From NCBI GenBank assembly GCA_003013855.2, contig PVNU02002818.1, forward strand, positions 1 to 64,000: 64,000 nucleotides of DNA. The letters run 5' to 3'. Shown here in pieces: positions 1-10,572 of the stretch. Numbering within the stretch: the stretch's first letter is position 1; each line of letters starts with the position of its first letter. The position numbers were made by a program, and so were the translations under genes. This stretch comes from Liriodendron chinense (lineage: Eukaryota > Streptophyta > Magnoliopsida > Magnoliales > Magnoliaceae). The notes beneath the pieces were generated by a model. It was not told where the DNA came from and searched no databases. It saw only the letters and a program-made list of their open reading frames with translations.

Positions 1-438
1 TCATGGTCTTTATGATTTGCAATAGATAGAGGCCATCTTTACTCTGCCTGTCCAAGATAATCTTCCCCGAGCCGTTGTCCTTGACAAAGAAAGTGGAATC
101 AATAAAGGTAAAAGAACAATTATTATCTTTGTAAAAATTGTGGATAGAAAGGAGGTTACTTGCCATCTAGGGTATGTGCAAAACATTTTTATGTTTAAAA
201 TTATGAGATGAAGAAGTAAGAATGGAAGAGCCAAAGTGAGAAATGGGTAGTGTCATACCATTTCCAACTGAAATTTGATCACCTTCTCGATATTCAGACG
301 GTAGGGATAGACGTGCCAAATCATTTGTGACGTGGTTAGTGGCCCAGAGTCTGTGTACCATGTGGATTGAGACTGGCAAGAGGCATCCATGATGACTAGT
401 TTAGCTGGAGGATGATGTCCCTGGTAAGAATAGTCCAT
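1..438 (-). pseudogene. Copia protease and gag-pre-integrase remnant
   Basis: The block WYTDSG followed by NHVTNDLARLSL is the Copia aspartic protease active-site region (D-S/T-G). It is split between two frames at about 253-379. Further left on the minus strand come KNVLHIP, then a STFFVKD..GKIIL block and DGLYLLQI, which are gag-pre-integrase signatures. Frame changes near 370 and 235 inactivate it. It continues beyond base 1. Confidence 0.75.
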
Positions 439-1177
439 CTAATAAATGCAATCTAATGCAGAATGATTTGTCATGTTGCAAATCTGGCAAGTTGAGTGTG
501 TAGTATTGGATTCAGTGGAATTGTTGGAATTCGTGATAGTGGGTCCATTTCGACCATGCCTACATCCTCGATTGTTAGAGGAAAATCTGCTGCGACCACG
601 TCCACGTCCACGTCCTCGATTATTGGTTGTAAAGAACGTCGTTGTTGGAGATTTGAAGGGGGGAAATTTGTGATTTTGAATTTCGACGTGGGATTCTTGG
701 CTCAAGAGAAGGGCATAAAGTTCATCGAGTGTGGTGGTCATTCTTAGAAGGGAAAAGAATATAAAGTGCATCATATTCCTTGGAAAGAGCACAGAGGATG
801 AGGTCCTCTTCGGTAACCGGATAACCAATTTCTTCTAGGTTATCTACAATGGTTTTGGGTTGATGAAGAAGATCTTTCACAGATGATGACCCTTTCTTGA
901 GCATTTGAAGTTATAGACGGATTTGAGCCTTTCAAGATCGAGATTGTGTGTTGTGTTGAAGAGCTAGAGATTGCCATATATCAGAGGCCGACTTGAGGTT
1001 GATGACATGCATGAGAATCTTTTCAAAGAGAGTAGATTTCAGCCAACTAACTAGCATGTTGTCTTGCTTTTGCCAAGAAAGATAGGAGGGGTTGGTAACT
1101 TTTTTACCATTATCATTGGTAATGGTCTTAGATGGACAAACAATTGTGCCATTGACCTGTCCGTAGAGATCATGCAT
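439..1177 (-). pseudogene. Copia gag remnant with zinc knuckle
   Basis: Three minus-strand fragments in different frames (932-1177, 722-904, 439-828) read as a Copia gag of the UBN2 type. The N-terminal piece has SLSWQKQD-like and SASDIWQSL-like gag blocks. The C-terminal piece has an RGRGRGRGRSR basic stretch and then the CCHC knuckle CQICNMTNHSALDC, spacing CX2CX4HX4C. At least two frameshifts separate the fragments, so no full gag can be made. Gag would package element RNA in cytoplasmic particles. Confidence 0.8.
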
Positions 1178-1366
1178 ATATGGGAGAGGCTCAAATTAAC
1201 TACACCATAACAAGTAATTATTGTATCTAACTTGATTGAGATTAAATTGATTATGCTTGCCAAAAGAAGAAAAAAAGAGGAGCGGTAGCCTTGAAGGAGT
1301 TGGAGAAGACAAGAGGATGATGAAAATGGACTAATTAAAGCATGGGTAGTACCCGCTCTAATACCA

Positions 1367-1715
1367 TGAAAGACTTTAGATATTGCAAGAACTCTCTCAG
1401 TCCTATTTTGAATAGAGAGACCCTTTTTATATTTCAAGAGATCTCTGTTATTTAAAATTACAATTCATTTTCAACAATTACGGAAAGCAAGATGTAAGAG
1501 TAGAGACATGAATAGATGCGTCAGCATGGTAAATCCATTGATTTCGGATCTTGCTTTGGGTCTTGATGCCGCTTGCTATCACAGTCACAGATCTTTGAAT
1601 CCGTAATTTTCTTCTCACAACTGTCACCATTAAGGAATAGAAGTAATCTAAGTAGTTGTGTTTGGCTGTAATCCGTTAGTGCACTTTTCTGTGGCATATT
1701 AGTGCACATTATTTG
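1367..1715 (-). repeat. Copia 5' LTR with adjacent tRNA-Met primer binding site
   Basis: Read on the minus strand the LTR ends in CTTTCA, and the next bases are TGGTATTAGAGC (plus 1355-1366). This is one mismatch from the initiator-methionine primer site TGGTATCAGAGC, which fixes the inner LTR boundary at 1367. The outer boundary is uncertain (about 1715). The usual R/U5 features are not obvious. Confidence 0.65.
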
Positions 1716-2399
1716 TCAATCACGTGCATCCATGTGTTGTAATATCGATTGAGCCTTGACAAGCTGAAGACCGAAGATTCAAGTGGACAAGCATCATCAA
1801 AGAAGAAAAACGGGTGAAAGAGATGCCTTAATGACCCTAAACCTTTGATCCAAAACAACCTAAATCCATATGGTGATGGGTTTAAGGGCTAAATGCATCT
1901 GTATGAGATTCCTGAAGTACAGATTCCTTCTGTTTCAATATGGTCCAGGACCCCTTGAGGGAGTAAAGATTGTAGTTGAGAAGGCAGACATAAACCATCA
2001 GGCCCGACGCAATCCTTCACTTTCAACTGTGAAGTCTCTTCTGAAATCTGGTCAACAACCCACGATCTTAGAGGACCAAGCCCGCTCCAATCAACATTCC
2101 AGAGGTCACAGTCTCTAGTGCCAATTAATCATCGCACATGGGATTAAATGACTAGACTTAACTTGAGAACCCCTTTCCAGAATGGGGAACTGAAGCTCCT
2201 CCCTGCTTATTTTAAGTCATTATGTTACTTTCTACACATAAGTTTGTTTGGTAAGCATTATCATAAAAATTGGTTAATTAGTTAATGTTAAGAGCTACTA
2301 ATTATTAGTTATTTCAATGAGTTTTTCTTTATAACTTTTCGACTTGTTATTTTTCTACTTTTCTTATCTATCACGGTCCATGTCAAAGGAGCCTCTCTC
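1716..2399. other. No gene recognised
   Basis: AT-rich sequence outside the Copia LTR. An 82-codon plus-strand frame at 1870-2118 matches no family I know and has no gene context. No RNA gene or clear repeat was seen. A short CTCTCTCTC tract sits at 2395-2405. Confidence 0.5.
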
Positions 2400-3270
2400 T
2401 CTCTCCGTCCTTAGCAAAGGAGGCCTCACATGATGGAGTATCCTCATTAAAGGTGGGGGCCACATGATAGACAGTCCACATCAAAGGTAAGTCACACATG
2501 ATGACCCTATATTAATGTGGACTCACAAATGGATGGTCCATATATAAGGTCGACCCCTAATGATAAATAGCACGCATCCAAAGTGGACCGGTATAAAAGG
2601 CAACCCACTTCAAAGGTGTACATGATGGACAATCCACATCAAAGGTGGGCTTTGCACGATAGGTAGTGGACAATGAAGTGGGGCCCACATGATGGATGGA
2701 CCACATCGAGTTGGGCCCTAAATGATGGATGATCCATGTTGAAGGTTGGACTTTAATGATGAATGGCCTACATCCAAGGCAAGCCTCGCATGGTGGATGA
2801 CCCACATTGAAGGTAGGCTCACATGATGGACAATTCACATTGAAGGCGGGTCCAACATGATGGACAGTCCACATCAAAGGTTGGCTTCACATGATGCATG
2901 ACCCACATCAAGGTGGGACCACGTGATGTACGGTCCACATTGAAGGTCGGCCCTAATGACAAGTAGACCACATCCAAGCCGGCCTCACATGATGGACAGC
3001 CCACATCAAGGTGGGGCCCACATGATGGACGGTCCACATCAAAGGTGGGCTCCACATGATCCCATGGTGGATGTTGAAGATGGGTCCCACATGATGGACA
3101 ATAATGTTGATGTTGGCCCCATAGATGGACGATGCACATAAAAGGTCAACCCCTAATGGTGAATGTCTCACATCCAAGGTATGCCCTGCATAATGGATGA
3201 CCCACATCAAAGGTGTGGCCCACACAATAAATAGTCCACATCAAAGGTTAACCCCACATGATGAATAGTG
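2400..3270. repeat. ~40-bp satellite with a ~200-bp higher-order period
   Basis: About twenty diverged copies of a unit built on ACATGATGGACAGTCCACAT plus CAAAGGTGGGCCC. A variant unit (TAATGAT..ATCCAAG type) recurs at 2558, 2754, 2954 and 3154, that is every 196, 200 and 200 bp. Monomers are therefore grouped as five-unit higher-order repeats. Apparent proteins on both strands here (repeated HHVGPTF, DCPSC) are by-products of the repeat. Confidence 0.85.
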
Positions 3271-3289
3271 AATATCTGGTTTAGGGGAA

Positions 3290-4008
3290 GAACCCCATGA
3301 TCTAGGAGGAGGGTCTTGCATATTCTTGAAGAAAAAGGATCGGAAAAGATCCAGAAAAAAAATCGCAGAAAAATCAGAAAACCAGATTTCTAACAGTTCT
3401 CGACGGATTCGAGCCGTCGTAAATGGATTTTTCGATGATTTTCCTGACACTTTTGAGTCATCGGCAACGTCGGGTGCCTGACCAGACTTCATCGGGCACC
3501 CGAACTACAGGATTCCCAACGGTTTTCCGACGCTTTTGAACCATTATAAACATCGGGTGCCCGAAATTCGCCAAATTTTGAGGATTACTCGCTGGACTAT
3601 TTTTTAGTTCAGAGGGTGCCTGACCAACCTTCACTGGGCGCCCGACCAACCTTCACTGGGTGCCCGACCATGCGCGAACAGATGTGCGAACTTTTAGATT
3701 TCTTTCCGATTTTTTGTGATTCTTTCCTAATTTGTTTAGGATTCTTTTTTAACACGTTTTAAAGTTTCTAGGAATTGTTCTTCTCTATTTAAGGGTGCTT
3801 AAACTCGTTTTTATGTAATTTTCCTTTGACTAATAAAATTATAGAGTTTTTTACTCTTTTGCTAGTGAATTCGAGTGCTCCTTCGTGGATTTGAAGAAGA
3901 TCGGTCTAGGATTCCCGATAGCTCTGTGGATTCGAAGTAGTTATCCATGAGGAGAGACGGTGTTCGATCCCACACCCCACGCTGCGTCAAAATAGAAACC
4001 AAGATAAG
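3290..4008 (+). repeat. Gypsy-type LTR remnant (probably solo), U3 with GGGTGCCCGA motifs
   Basis: The 3' end reads GAGACGGTGTTCGATCCCAC..CTGCGTCA. It shares this tail and a TGTGGATTCGA block with LTRs at 13290-13984, 29503-30197 and 38510-39000. Upstream are four or more near-palindromic (T)CGGG(C/T)(G/A)CCCGA motifs at 3470-3670, then an AT-rich R region with CTATTTAAG near 3786. No internal coding region follows the CA end at 4008. The 5' edge is approximate. Confidence 0.6.
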
Positions 4009-4237
4009 CTACTTAAGGCATAAGGCATAAGTAGCTTATCTAAAGTAACTTATCATCCAAACAGTACCTCATAAAATTCCAATGAGTTAGTCAAGACAGG
4101 CTTATGTAGGTCCAGATGAAGGGAGTTTTCAGGGCGAGGCGTTGAATAGATATAATCTACATGGCTTATTCAAGACAATCTGTTGTTGGCCCCTTAACTT
4201 GTCTAAATCCTGCAGTAGTAATATATAGTGATCATAA

Positions 4238-4560
4238 GGGCATGTTTGGTACGTGGGCTTGGGAGGGATTAAGTGGGATGAAATTGCATTTAGTTCCATG
4301 CAAATTCCAAGAGACATTTGGAGACAAGGGAAGGAATAGGATTAGGTGGAATGGAATTACATTTGGTCTCATGGGGTTTGTGGTGGATTTTGAAATCCAC
4401 TCAATCTGTGGCCCTACATTGATGCATGCATTTTATCCATGCAGTCCATCCATATGCATCCTTTACACTTGATATTTAAGTTGCATATGTGTGCAAGCGA
4501 ACCAACATTCAATTATGAATATGGTCCATTGATTACAAATCCACCATCCACCAAACAGGG
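4238..4560. mobile_element. Candidate MITE with GGGCATGTTTGG ends
   Basis: The left end GGGCATGTTTGGTACGTGG pairs imperfectly with the reverse complement of the right end (CCCTGTTTGGTGGATGG). Both arms hold the block AGTGGATTT..AAATCCACT near 4383-4402. No convincing target-site duplication was found, so the superfamily is open (hAT or Harbinger). Confidence 0.4.
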
Positions 4561-5129
4561 TTTTGCTTAATGCGGTGGTTTTGCTTGAGGAAGAATCTGA
4601 TCCAAACATGAGGATGGATGGTCAAAATTCCATGGTATTTCCGGATATGCAAATCATTGTTCAATAATGACATATTAAATAATCTAAGTGGTGCTCTCTT
4701 AGAATAGTTATGTTATTCCTTGTTTTGTCAAACATATCAAGGAAGTACCAAACATGTGGAGAATTTAATAAGGCTGGTAAATCATGGATCATCATGCTCA
4801 TGTGCACACCGACATATGATGTGTTAGGCACTTGCATATTGATGATGACACAACACATAGGGGTGCTTAAACATAGATGGTCATGCATGCAAACATTTGG
4901 TAGATGTGACTCATGTGTGCGGATATGATGTCGACAAGCAAGCATGTGGTTGGGTGATCTGTATAATTTAATGGTGGTAACAATTTGATTTTGGATCAAT
5001 TAGTATTTTACTTCTAGCCATACCTTTGATGGTCGGGGTTGCTTCGTGCAAATTTGGATGGTCGGGATAGTAAATTATCACCAAAGTTTGGGGTATAAAA
5101 TAATAAATAAATCAAACCTTTAAGGTAGG
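4561..5129. other. No gene recognised
   Basis: A 112-codon minus-strand frame (4661-4999) and its plus-strand shadow resemble no known protein. No structured repeat was seen. Probably decayed transposon DNA. Confidence 0.4.
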
Positions 5130-6010
5130 TGAATGATTCAAGCGGCAGATTGCCTGATACAATAGGAAGTTAGGTGTGGCCGATGGTGATGTTTGTGAGA
5201 AATTTGATGGGGTGTTCCTCCTCAGGAGTGAGGAGAGATGTGCAGTTCGGGAGTTATCGGAGTTATCGAGAGACCAACCACGCTGGTCGGACTGGTCGAA
5301 ATTGATCACCTGGATTGGTCAATTGCTCGCTAGACTGTTTTGGACAGTTTTCAGACGACCGAATGATTAGAGTTTGGGCGATCGAAACTCACTGGCTTTC
5401 CTCCGAGACTCTCTAACATATTTCGCTATGTTCAAGCGACCAAACTTACGGGTCGGTCGGTCGACGGCCGCACGACTGTTTTATGTAATTTTGCCTGCTT
5501 CTAATCTCAGCTTAAGTGCTATATAAGCATTATTATAGTGAGATTAGGATTAACACACACGTCCTAGAGACATAAAGAGAGAAAAAGAAAAGCTTGAGAA
5601 GAGAGAATTGAAGATTAAAGAAAGAAAAAGAAAAAGTTTGGGTTGTGAAGTGCATCCACGTTGCCGGTTTCAGTTAATACCATTTTCAAGGTCCTCAGTA
5701 GTGAGATTTTTATATTTATCATTCTCTTTTATTGTAATCCGCCCTGGAGGTGATGCTAGTGGATTCAAGTGTGTTATAAGCTCACGATCACTTGTTGGCT
5801 GGACGAGATCATCCTGTAGTTTTTAGCTCTATTGTTAGAGGGTTTCCATGTGAAAAGTCTTTTGTGTTGTAATGATGATTGTTTGTTACTCAGATATTTC
5901 CTAATTTACTTGGTTAGAATTATGAGATCCCTTGGTTTGTGCATCTTTCCCCAACAAAATTTACTTTGTTCATCCAATTTGACAATTCATGTTAGGATAC
6001 TTGTAAAAAA
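5130..6010 (+). repeat. Copia-type LTR remnant with CGGTCG-rich U3
   Basis: U3 contains several CGACC / GGTCG motifs (5270-5475, including GGGTCGGTCGGTCGACGG). A TATATAAG box at 5521-5530 is followed by a purine-rich leader. The segment near 5840 reads GGTTTCCATGTGAAAAG, as in U5 of Tnt1/Tork-type Copia LTRs; the equivalent TTTACGTGGAAA occurs in the Copia LTR near 18370. No primer site or coding region is attached. Edges are approximate. Confidence 0.5.
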
Positions 6011-6353
6011 TGAGGCAGATTCAAAACTCAAGTAGACTACAAAAGAAAAAAGTGGAGAGGAAATAACCACGGTTGAAACCTTCCAAAAATGCATGATATT
6101 TATATGCCATCCGAACTGTGTTCGGAAGGTCATTCCACTCAAAAACCTAAAATATTAATGAATATTCTGCAGCCCGCAAATGTTTCAAGGGTGGATTCAA
6201 TTCCCACTTTTTTCCTTATGGTGTGGCCTACTTGAGTTTTGGATCTGCCAAACATCATGGTGGACACCACATAGCTTACAAACATCATGGTGGGCTTTTC
6301 TTACAAACATCATGGTGGCACCACCTAGCTTTGGACAGCAAGGAATTCAGTGG

Positions 6354-6512
6354 CAGGCAACCAGAGGATCCGGATTCCATGGTCGGCACCAACGGAGGAT
6401 TTCCTGTTTGGCAGCCAACAGAGGATCGGGATTCCATGGTCGGCACCAACAGAGGATTTCCTGTTTGGCAGCCAACAGAGGATACGGATTCCATGGTCGG
6501 CACCACCTAGCT
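6354..6512. repeat. 57-bp tandem repeat, about 2.7 copies
   Basis: The unit starting GGATTCCATGGTCGGCACC begins at 6372, 6429 and 6486, exactly 57 bp apart, with only a few substitutions. Because 57 is a multiple of three, a 190-codon plus-strand frame (6180-6752) stays open across it. That frame has no recognisable domain. Flanking blocks are also duplicated: CACCACCTAGCTTTGGACA at about 6321 and 6502, and AACATCATGGTGG three times at 6250-6320. Confidence 0.85.
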
Positions 6513-6659
6513 TTGGACAACAGGAATTGGGTGGCAGGAAATCCGCAATTAAAATCTCGTGATGCTGGATGTGAAGGATATTTTCCACGGACACAGATTA
6601 TTCCAGGTCAGATAAGGTGGCCCGTCTGTCCGGACGTGGATTGCATAATGACACTGCCG

Positions 6660-7040
6660 GTAGCTACTGGACGATGCTCTATAAGCCCCAAAATGATGTA
6701 TGTGTTATATCCACGCCGTTCATCCATTTTGAATCTTTATTTTAGACCATGAGCATAAAAATGAGACAGATTCATATCTCAGGTGGACCACACTACAGAA
6801 AAACAATGGTGATTGAACACTTACCATTAAAAACTTCCTAAGGTCCACTATAATGTTTATTTGCCATCCAACTTGTTGATTGAACACTGTAATGTTTATT
6901 TGTCATCCAACTTTTGTAGGCTTGGATAAGTTTTTAATTGTGGGCGTTCAATCACCACTGTTTCCTGTGTTTTGGTCCACCTAACATCTGCTAATGAAAG
7001 CACATACATCATGGATGGGCCCACAGAGCACCATCTAGTA
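6660..7040. mobile_element. Foldback MITE of the GGGCCCAC / GTCCATCC family
   Basis: The left arm (ATCCACGCCGTTCATCC, then CTCAGGTGGACCAC) is answered in inverse order by the right arm (GTGGGCGTTCAATCACC, TGGTCCACCT, CATCATGGATGGGCCCAC). The centre includes a ~50-bp direct repeat (AATGTTTATTTGCCATCCAAC at about 6853 and 6893). Non-coding. This is the commonest repeat type in the window. Confidence 0.6.
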
Positions 7041-7136
7041 GGAGTCCCTACTTAGAGTGTCGGCAGCCAATCCACCTCCAGTCGGTCGGTCAGTCCTGGA
7101 GGCAAGAGGCAATCCGCGCTCATTTTCCATTGACGC

Positions 7137-8110
7137 AGATTATTCAAAGTCTTGGGCCCAATGAAGCCCACTCGGTACTGGGAGTGGATTAGTGTTACCT
7201 GGGTAAGACCTTAGTGGGTGTTACCCTTACTATGGGGCCCACCTTGATGATGTATTGTATATCCATGCTGTCCATCCATTTCTTCAGCTCATTTTAAGAT
7301 GTGGCCCTAAAAATTAAGAAGATCCAAATCTCAGTTGGAACACATCATAGGAAACAGTGGTGTTTGAGTGCCTCACCATTAAAAATTCCAAAGGGCCCAC
7401 CGTAAGGTTTTCGTAATGTTTATTTGCCATCCAACCTGATGATAATATTAAGTGGGTCACCCTATTTCAACCGTAGGGACAAAAGATCAGCCCGGTTCAT
7501 GGTTACGGTGGGCCATTCAATAAGAGGGATGCCGGCTAAGATAAACGGATAGGAGGAGAGAAACCCTATATTTTTTTTCCTTTTTTCCAGAGATTAGTGT
7601 GGTGATTATATATAATCCACTCCAACCATTACATAATACTCTAAAATTTAGTGCCGGGTTCCAAAAATTAATAAATCCCATTTGTGATTCAGGTGGGCCA
7701 CACCATGAGAAACAATTTTGAGGATGAGTGTTACTATGTACACTGTTTCTAATTGTGTGTTCCACCCGAATGGCCAGTTTTCAGCCCAAAGCCTATAATT
7801 ATGTCACTCTCCTTATGGTTGGAGTGGATGTTTAAAATACATGATGCAAAGGCTCACCCAAGCTAAACCACCCTTTTTACATATACACCGTGAGCCAAGG
7901 CCATTCACCACTCACCACATCCTATCCGATCAGCTAATGATCTATCCCGCTGCAACACAGACTGATGTGATGTATCTGGGTGCTAAGTATATATATTGTG
8001 TCGATATCTGCCAGATCTCATGTAGATCACCTAGACATCTCATATGCATATGCATCTCAGTATTGATTGTTCTTGTTATAATGGCATAATATTCATTGCA
8101 AGAACCATAC
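7137..8110. other. Duplicated segment, copy A1 (matches 24315-24780 and 26580-26790)
   Basis: 7435-7860 aligns with 24315-24760 and 28755-29065: shared AAGTGGGTCACC, GGTGGGCCATTCAA, GAGGAGAG, CCACTCCAACCATTACATAA. 7890-8105 aligns with 26580-26790: shared TAATGATCTATCC, CTGCAACACAGACT, CATCTCATATGCATATGCAT. A ~90-bp repeat unit (GACGCAGATTATTCAAAGTC) lies at 7133. A MITE arm (7205-7435) is embedded. No gene. Confidence 0.7.
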
Positions 8111-8149
8111 CAAACTTTTAGTTAATAATACTCACTGCCAGATCTCATG

Positions 8150-8480
8150 TAGAGCCCACTGCGACCGAGATGTCCGTGTGAATCCACTCCATCTATCAGT
8201 TTCGCTGGCACATATTAGGACCTAAGCTTGTAAATGAGGTATATCCAAATCTCAGGTGGACCACGCCACAGTGGTGATTAAAAACCATTAAAAATTTCCT
8301 ATGGCCTACTATAATATTTATTTTCCATCCACCCTGTTGATAAGGTCACATAGACCTGGATGAAGGGAAAACGCAAATATCAACTTGATCATAATTTTTT
8401 AATGGTGGGCATTCAATCACCACTTTTTCCCATGATGTGGTCCACATGGTATTTGGACCTGCTTCATTTCTGGGTGTATC
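8150..8480. mobile_element. Foldback MITE, diverged copy
   Basis: The left arm holds CCAAATCTCAGGTGGACCAC and the centre has the AAGGTCACATAGACCTGGATGAAGGG block. The right arm holds GGTGGGCATTCAATCACCAC and ATGTGGTCCAC. Non-coding; ends are diverged. Confidence 0.55.
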
Positions 8481-8879
8481 TCTAGTGGGCTACAAACTCA
8501 AGGATTACAAACGATTAACTTGGAATCAATTTTTAACCTTACGTTTAGATGGCCAACCTTGGGACTGTTTGTATCATTCCATTTGTGTGGTTTTAATGAT
8601 GTAGCTAATAATTGAATTGTTTTGAAGTATCATCCATGCACATGTATGGTGGAAATATAGATAGTAACACCTTTATTTACTCTTGCAACTCACTATGAGA
8701 ACCTAAAAGGCATTTCAGGTCATCTAAAAGGGCATTTCAGGTCATCTACGTCCAAATTCATTTACAAGGTCATGCCTATTTACTTCAAATTCATTTCATT
8801 TTCATACATTTACTCCTCAAGAGGCTATTTACGTCCATTTACTCCTAATTCTTTCCATTTACTATGTCCGAACGGCCAC

Positions 8880-9395
8880 TAAATCTAAATTGAAATGGTA
8901 TGTGGGCCCACCGTAATCTTTGTGTTACAGCCACACCATCCACCAGCTTTTAACGCCCACCATAATCTTTGTGTAACAACCACACCATCCACCATCTTTT
9001 AAATTTCCCTTCGGCATTTTATTTCAAATATGTAGTAGATGGGAAGTTTAAGTGGGCCATAACACAGGGAACAATGCTTTTGGAAGCGCCAATCGTTGAA
9101 TCCTTCATGGGACCCACTGTTATGTTTATATGTCATCCAACCCCTTCATAAGATGAGTCCCACAAAGATGAAGGGAAAATCATATATATACCAGTCTCAA
9201 ACAAAACTTTAATGAGCCCAAAGAACCTTTTAAATGCATGCATCCTAAATTTTCCCTTGGTGTGATCCACATTGGTTTTCATAGGCCTGATTCTTGGGAT
9301 TAAGTGCTAATATGATATGGAACAAATGATGGACGAAGTCGATTTCACAAACACATCACCGTGAGCCGCACAGACCTTTGACGGACTCTACTATT
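8880..9395. other. Copy of the receptor-kinase upstream region (matches 35430-35840)
   Basis: Shared blocks in order include AGTTTAAGTGGGCCA, TTGA..CCTTCATGGG-type text, TATATG(C/T)CATCCAACC, GGGATTAAGTGCTAATATGA, GGATTTCACAAACA-type text, and CAGACCTT(T/C)GACG. The corresponding DNA at 35430-35840 lies just upstream of the WAK-like gene, but no kinase sequence follows here. Confidence 0.65.
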
Positions 9396-9591
9396 TTCTC
9401 AGGTGTGAATGCTAGCTACAGTTGTGCGCACGCCTAGTTCCACTTTTAGCCTTCTTTATCGTCTGTGTTTAACGCTCAGGAAATTACAGTAGCTTTTCAT
9501 TGGTACAAGTCAGTTCCGATGACTCCAACGAACAAGATACACGGGATTTCTCTCTAGACACATTAATTAGTGCCTCCGCCTGTTCTGAGCT

Positions 9592-10190
9592 TGGGACGGT
9601 CTGGGCTTTGAGGGGCAGTTGTGATGTATGGATTTCATCCACACCGTCCATCCATTTTTTTCAAAAAATTTTGGATTATGAGTAAAAAAAGGGAAGATCT
9701 AAGATTTCAGACCACAAAGTGGAGATTAAATTCCTACCATTGAAAAATTATTCATGACCACATAAGGTTTTGGATCAAGATAATTTGTTTTTCACTTCAT
9801 TCAGGACCACATAAGGTTTTGGATCAAGATAATTTGTTTTCACTTCGTTCAGGACCACATAAGATTTTGGATCAAGATAATTTGTTTTTCACTTCATCCA
9901 TGGGTACATGACCATATCAACAGGTTGGATAGCCAATAAACAACATGATGGATCTTAGCATATCAACAGGTTGGATAGCAAATAAACAACATGATGGGCC
10001 CTAAGACGGTTTCAACGGTGGGCGTCGTTAGAACCTCTGCTTCCTATGGTGTGGTCCAGTCGAGCCTTGGATCTACCTTGTTTTGGGCTAATAATCTAAA
10101 ATGATATGGAAAAATGGATGGATGGTGTAGATAAAAGCCATACATATCATGGTGGCCCCTTAGAGCCTTTGCCCGTCCCAAGCTCTGAAC
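9592..10190. mobile_element. Foldback MITE with 18-bp ends GTTCTGAGCTTGGGACGG
   Basis: The left end GTTCTGAGCTTGGGACGG and the reverse complement of the right end (GTTCAGAGCTTGGGACGG) differ at one position. Inside are the family blocks: ATCCACACCGTCCATCC on the left, ATGGATGGATGGTGTAGAT on the right. Length 599 bp, non-coding. A target-site duplication was not evident. Confidence 0.75.
9756..10000. repeat. Internal tandem duplications within the MITE (48-49 bp x3, 46 bp x2)
   Basis: GACCACATAAGGTTTTGGAT begins at 9756, 9805 and 9853. TATCAACAGGTTGGATAGC begins at 9915 and 9961. Both arrays are nearly identical copy to copy, so they arose after the element inserted or are recent. Confidence 0.8.
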
Positions 10191-10572
10191 AACCTGCAGT
10201 AGTACCTAACATGCGCCCTTTCTCTCTCCCAAATAGATTGCTACCTACTCAACACAACTTTTAACGTCCCAAAAATGAGGTACGTCCAAAGCTCAAGTAG
10301 ATCATACCACATAAAGCAGGTGGGGATTGAACAAACTATCATTAAAACTTTCCCCGGGCCAACCATGAGGCTTATTTTCCATGTTTATAAGATTGCATAT
10401 GTATAGATGAAGTTAAAATACAAACATATGCTTAATCAGGGCCTTCTGTGGCCCTAAGAAGTTTTCAATGGTAGCATCAATTCCTTCTATTTTAAATGGT
10501 GTGGTCTAACCATATCCTAGAATGATCCGAAAAAAAAAAAGAAAAAAAAAGAACAATGTGGATCTAAGAAAC

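Larger units (their letters stand above)
1..1715 (-). mobile_element. Ty1/Copia retrotransposon, 5' half, decayed; runs off the left edge
   Basis: On the minus strand the order is LTR, primer binding site, gag, zinc knuckle, protease, gag-pre-integrase, which is the Copia order. Coding capacity is split over several frames with stops, so the copy is dead. The element enters the window at base 1 in the gag-pre-integrase region (DGLYLLQI block), so integrase, RT and RNase H would lie to the left. The outer LTR end near 1715 is a guess from a terminal CA on the plus strand; no target-site duplication could be confirmed. Confidence 0.85.

Noticed and set aside
1870..2118. 82-codon plus-strand frame
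   Set aside because: No recognisable family and ordinary length for chance in this composition.
2557..3225. Overlapping ~100-codon frames rich in H-H-V-G-P and C-P-S-C
   Set aside because: They follow the ~40-bp satellite on both strands and change frame with each unit; repeat by-product, not a gene.
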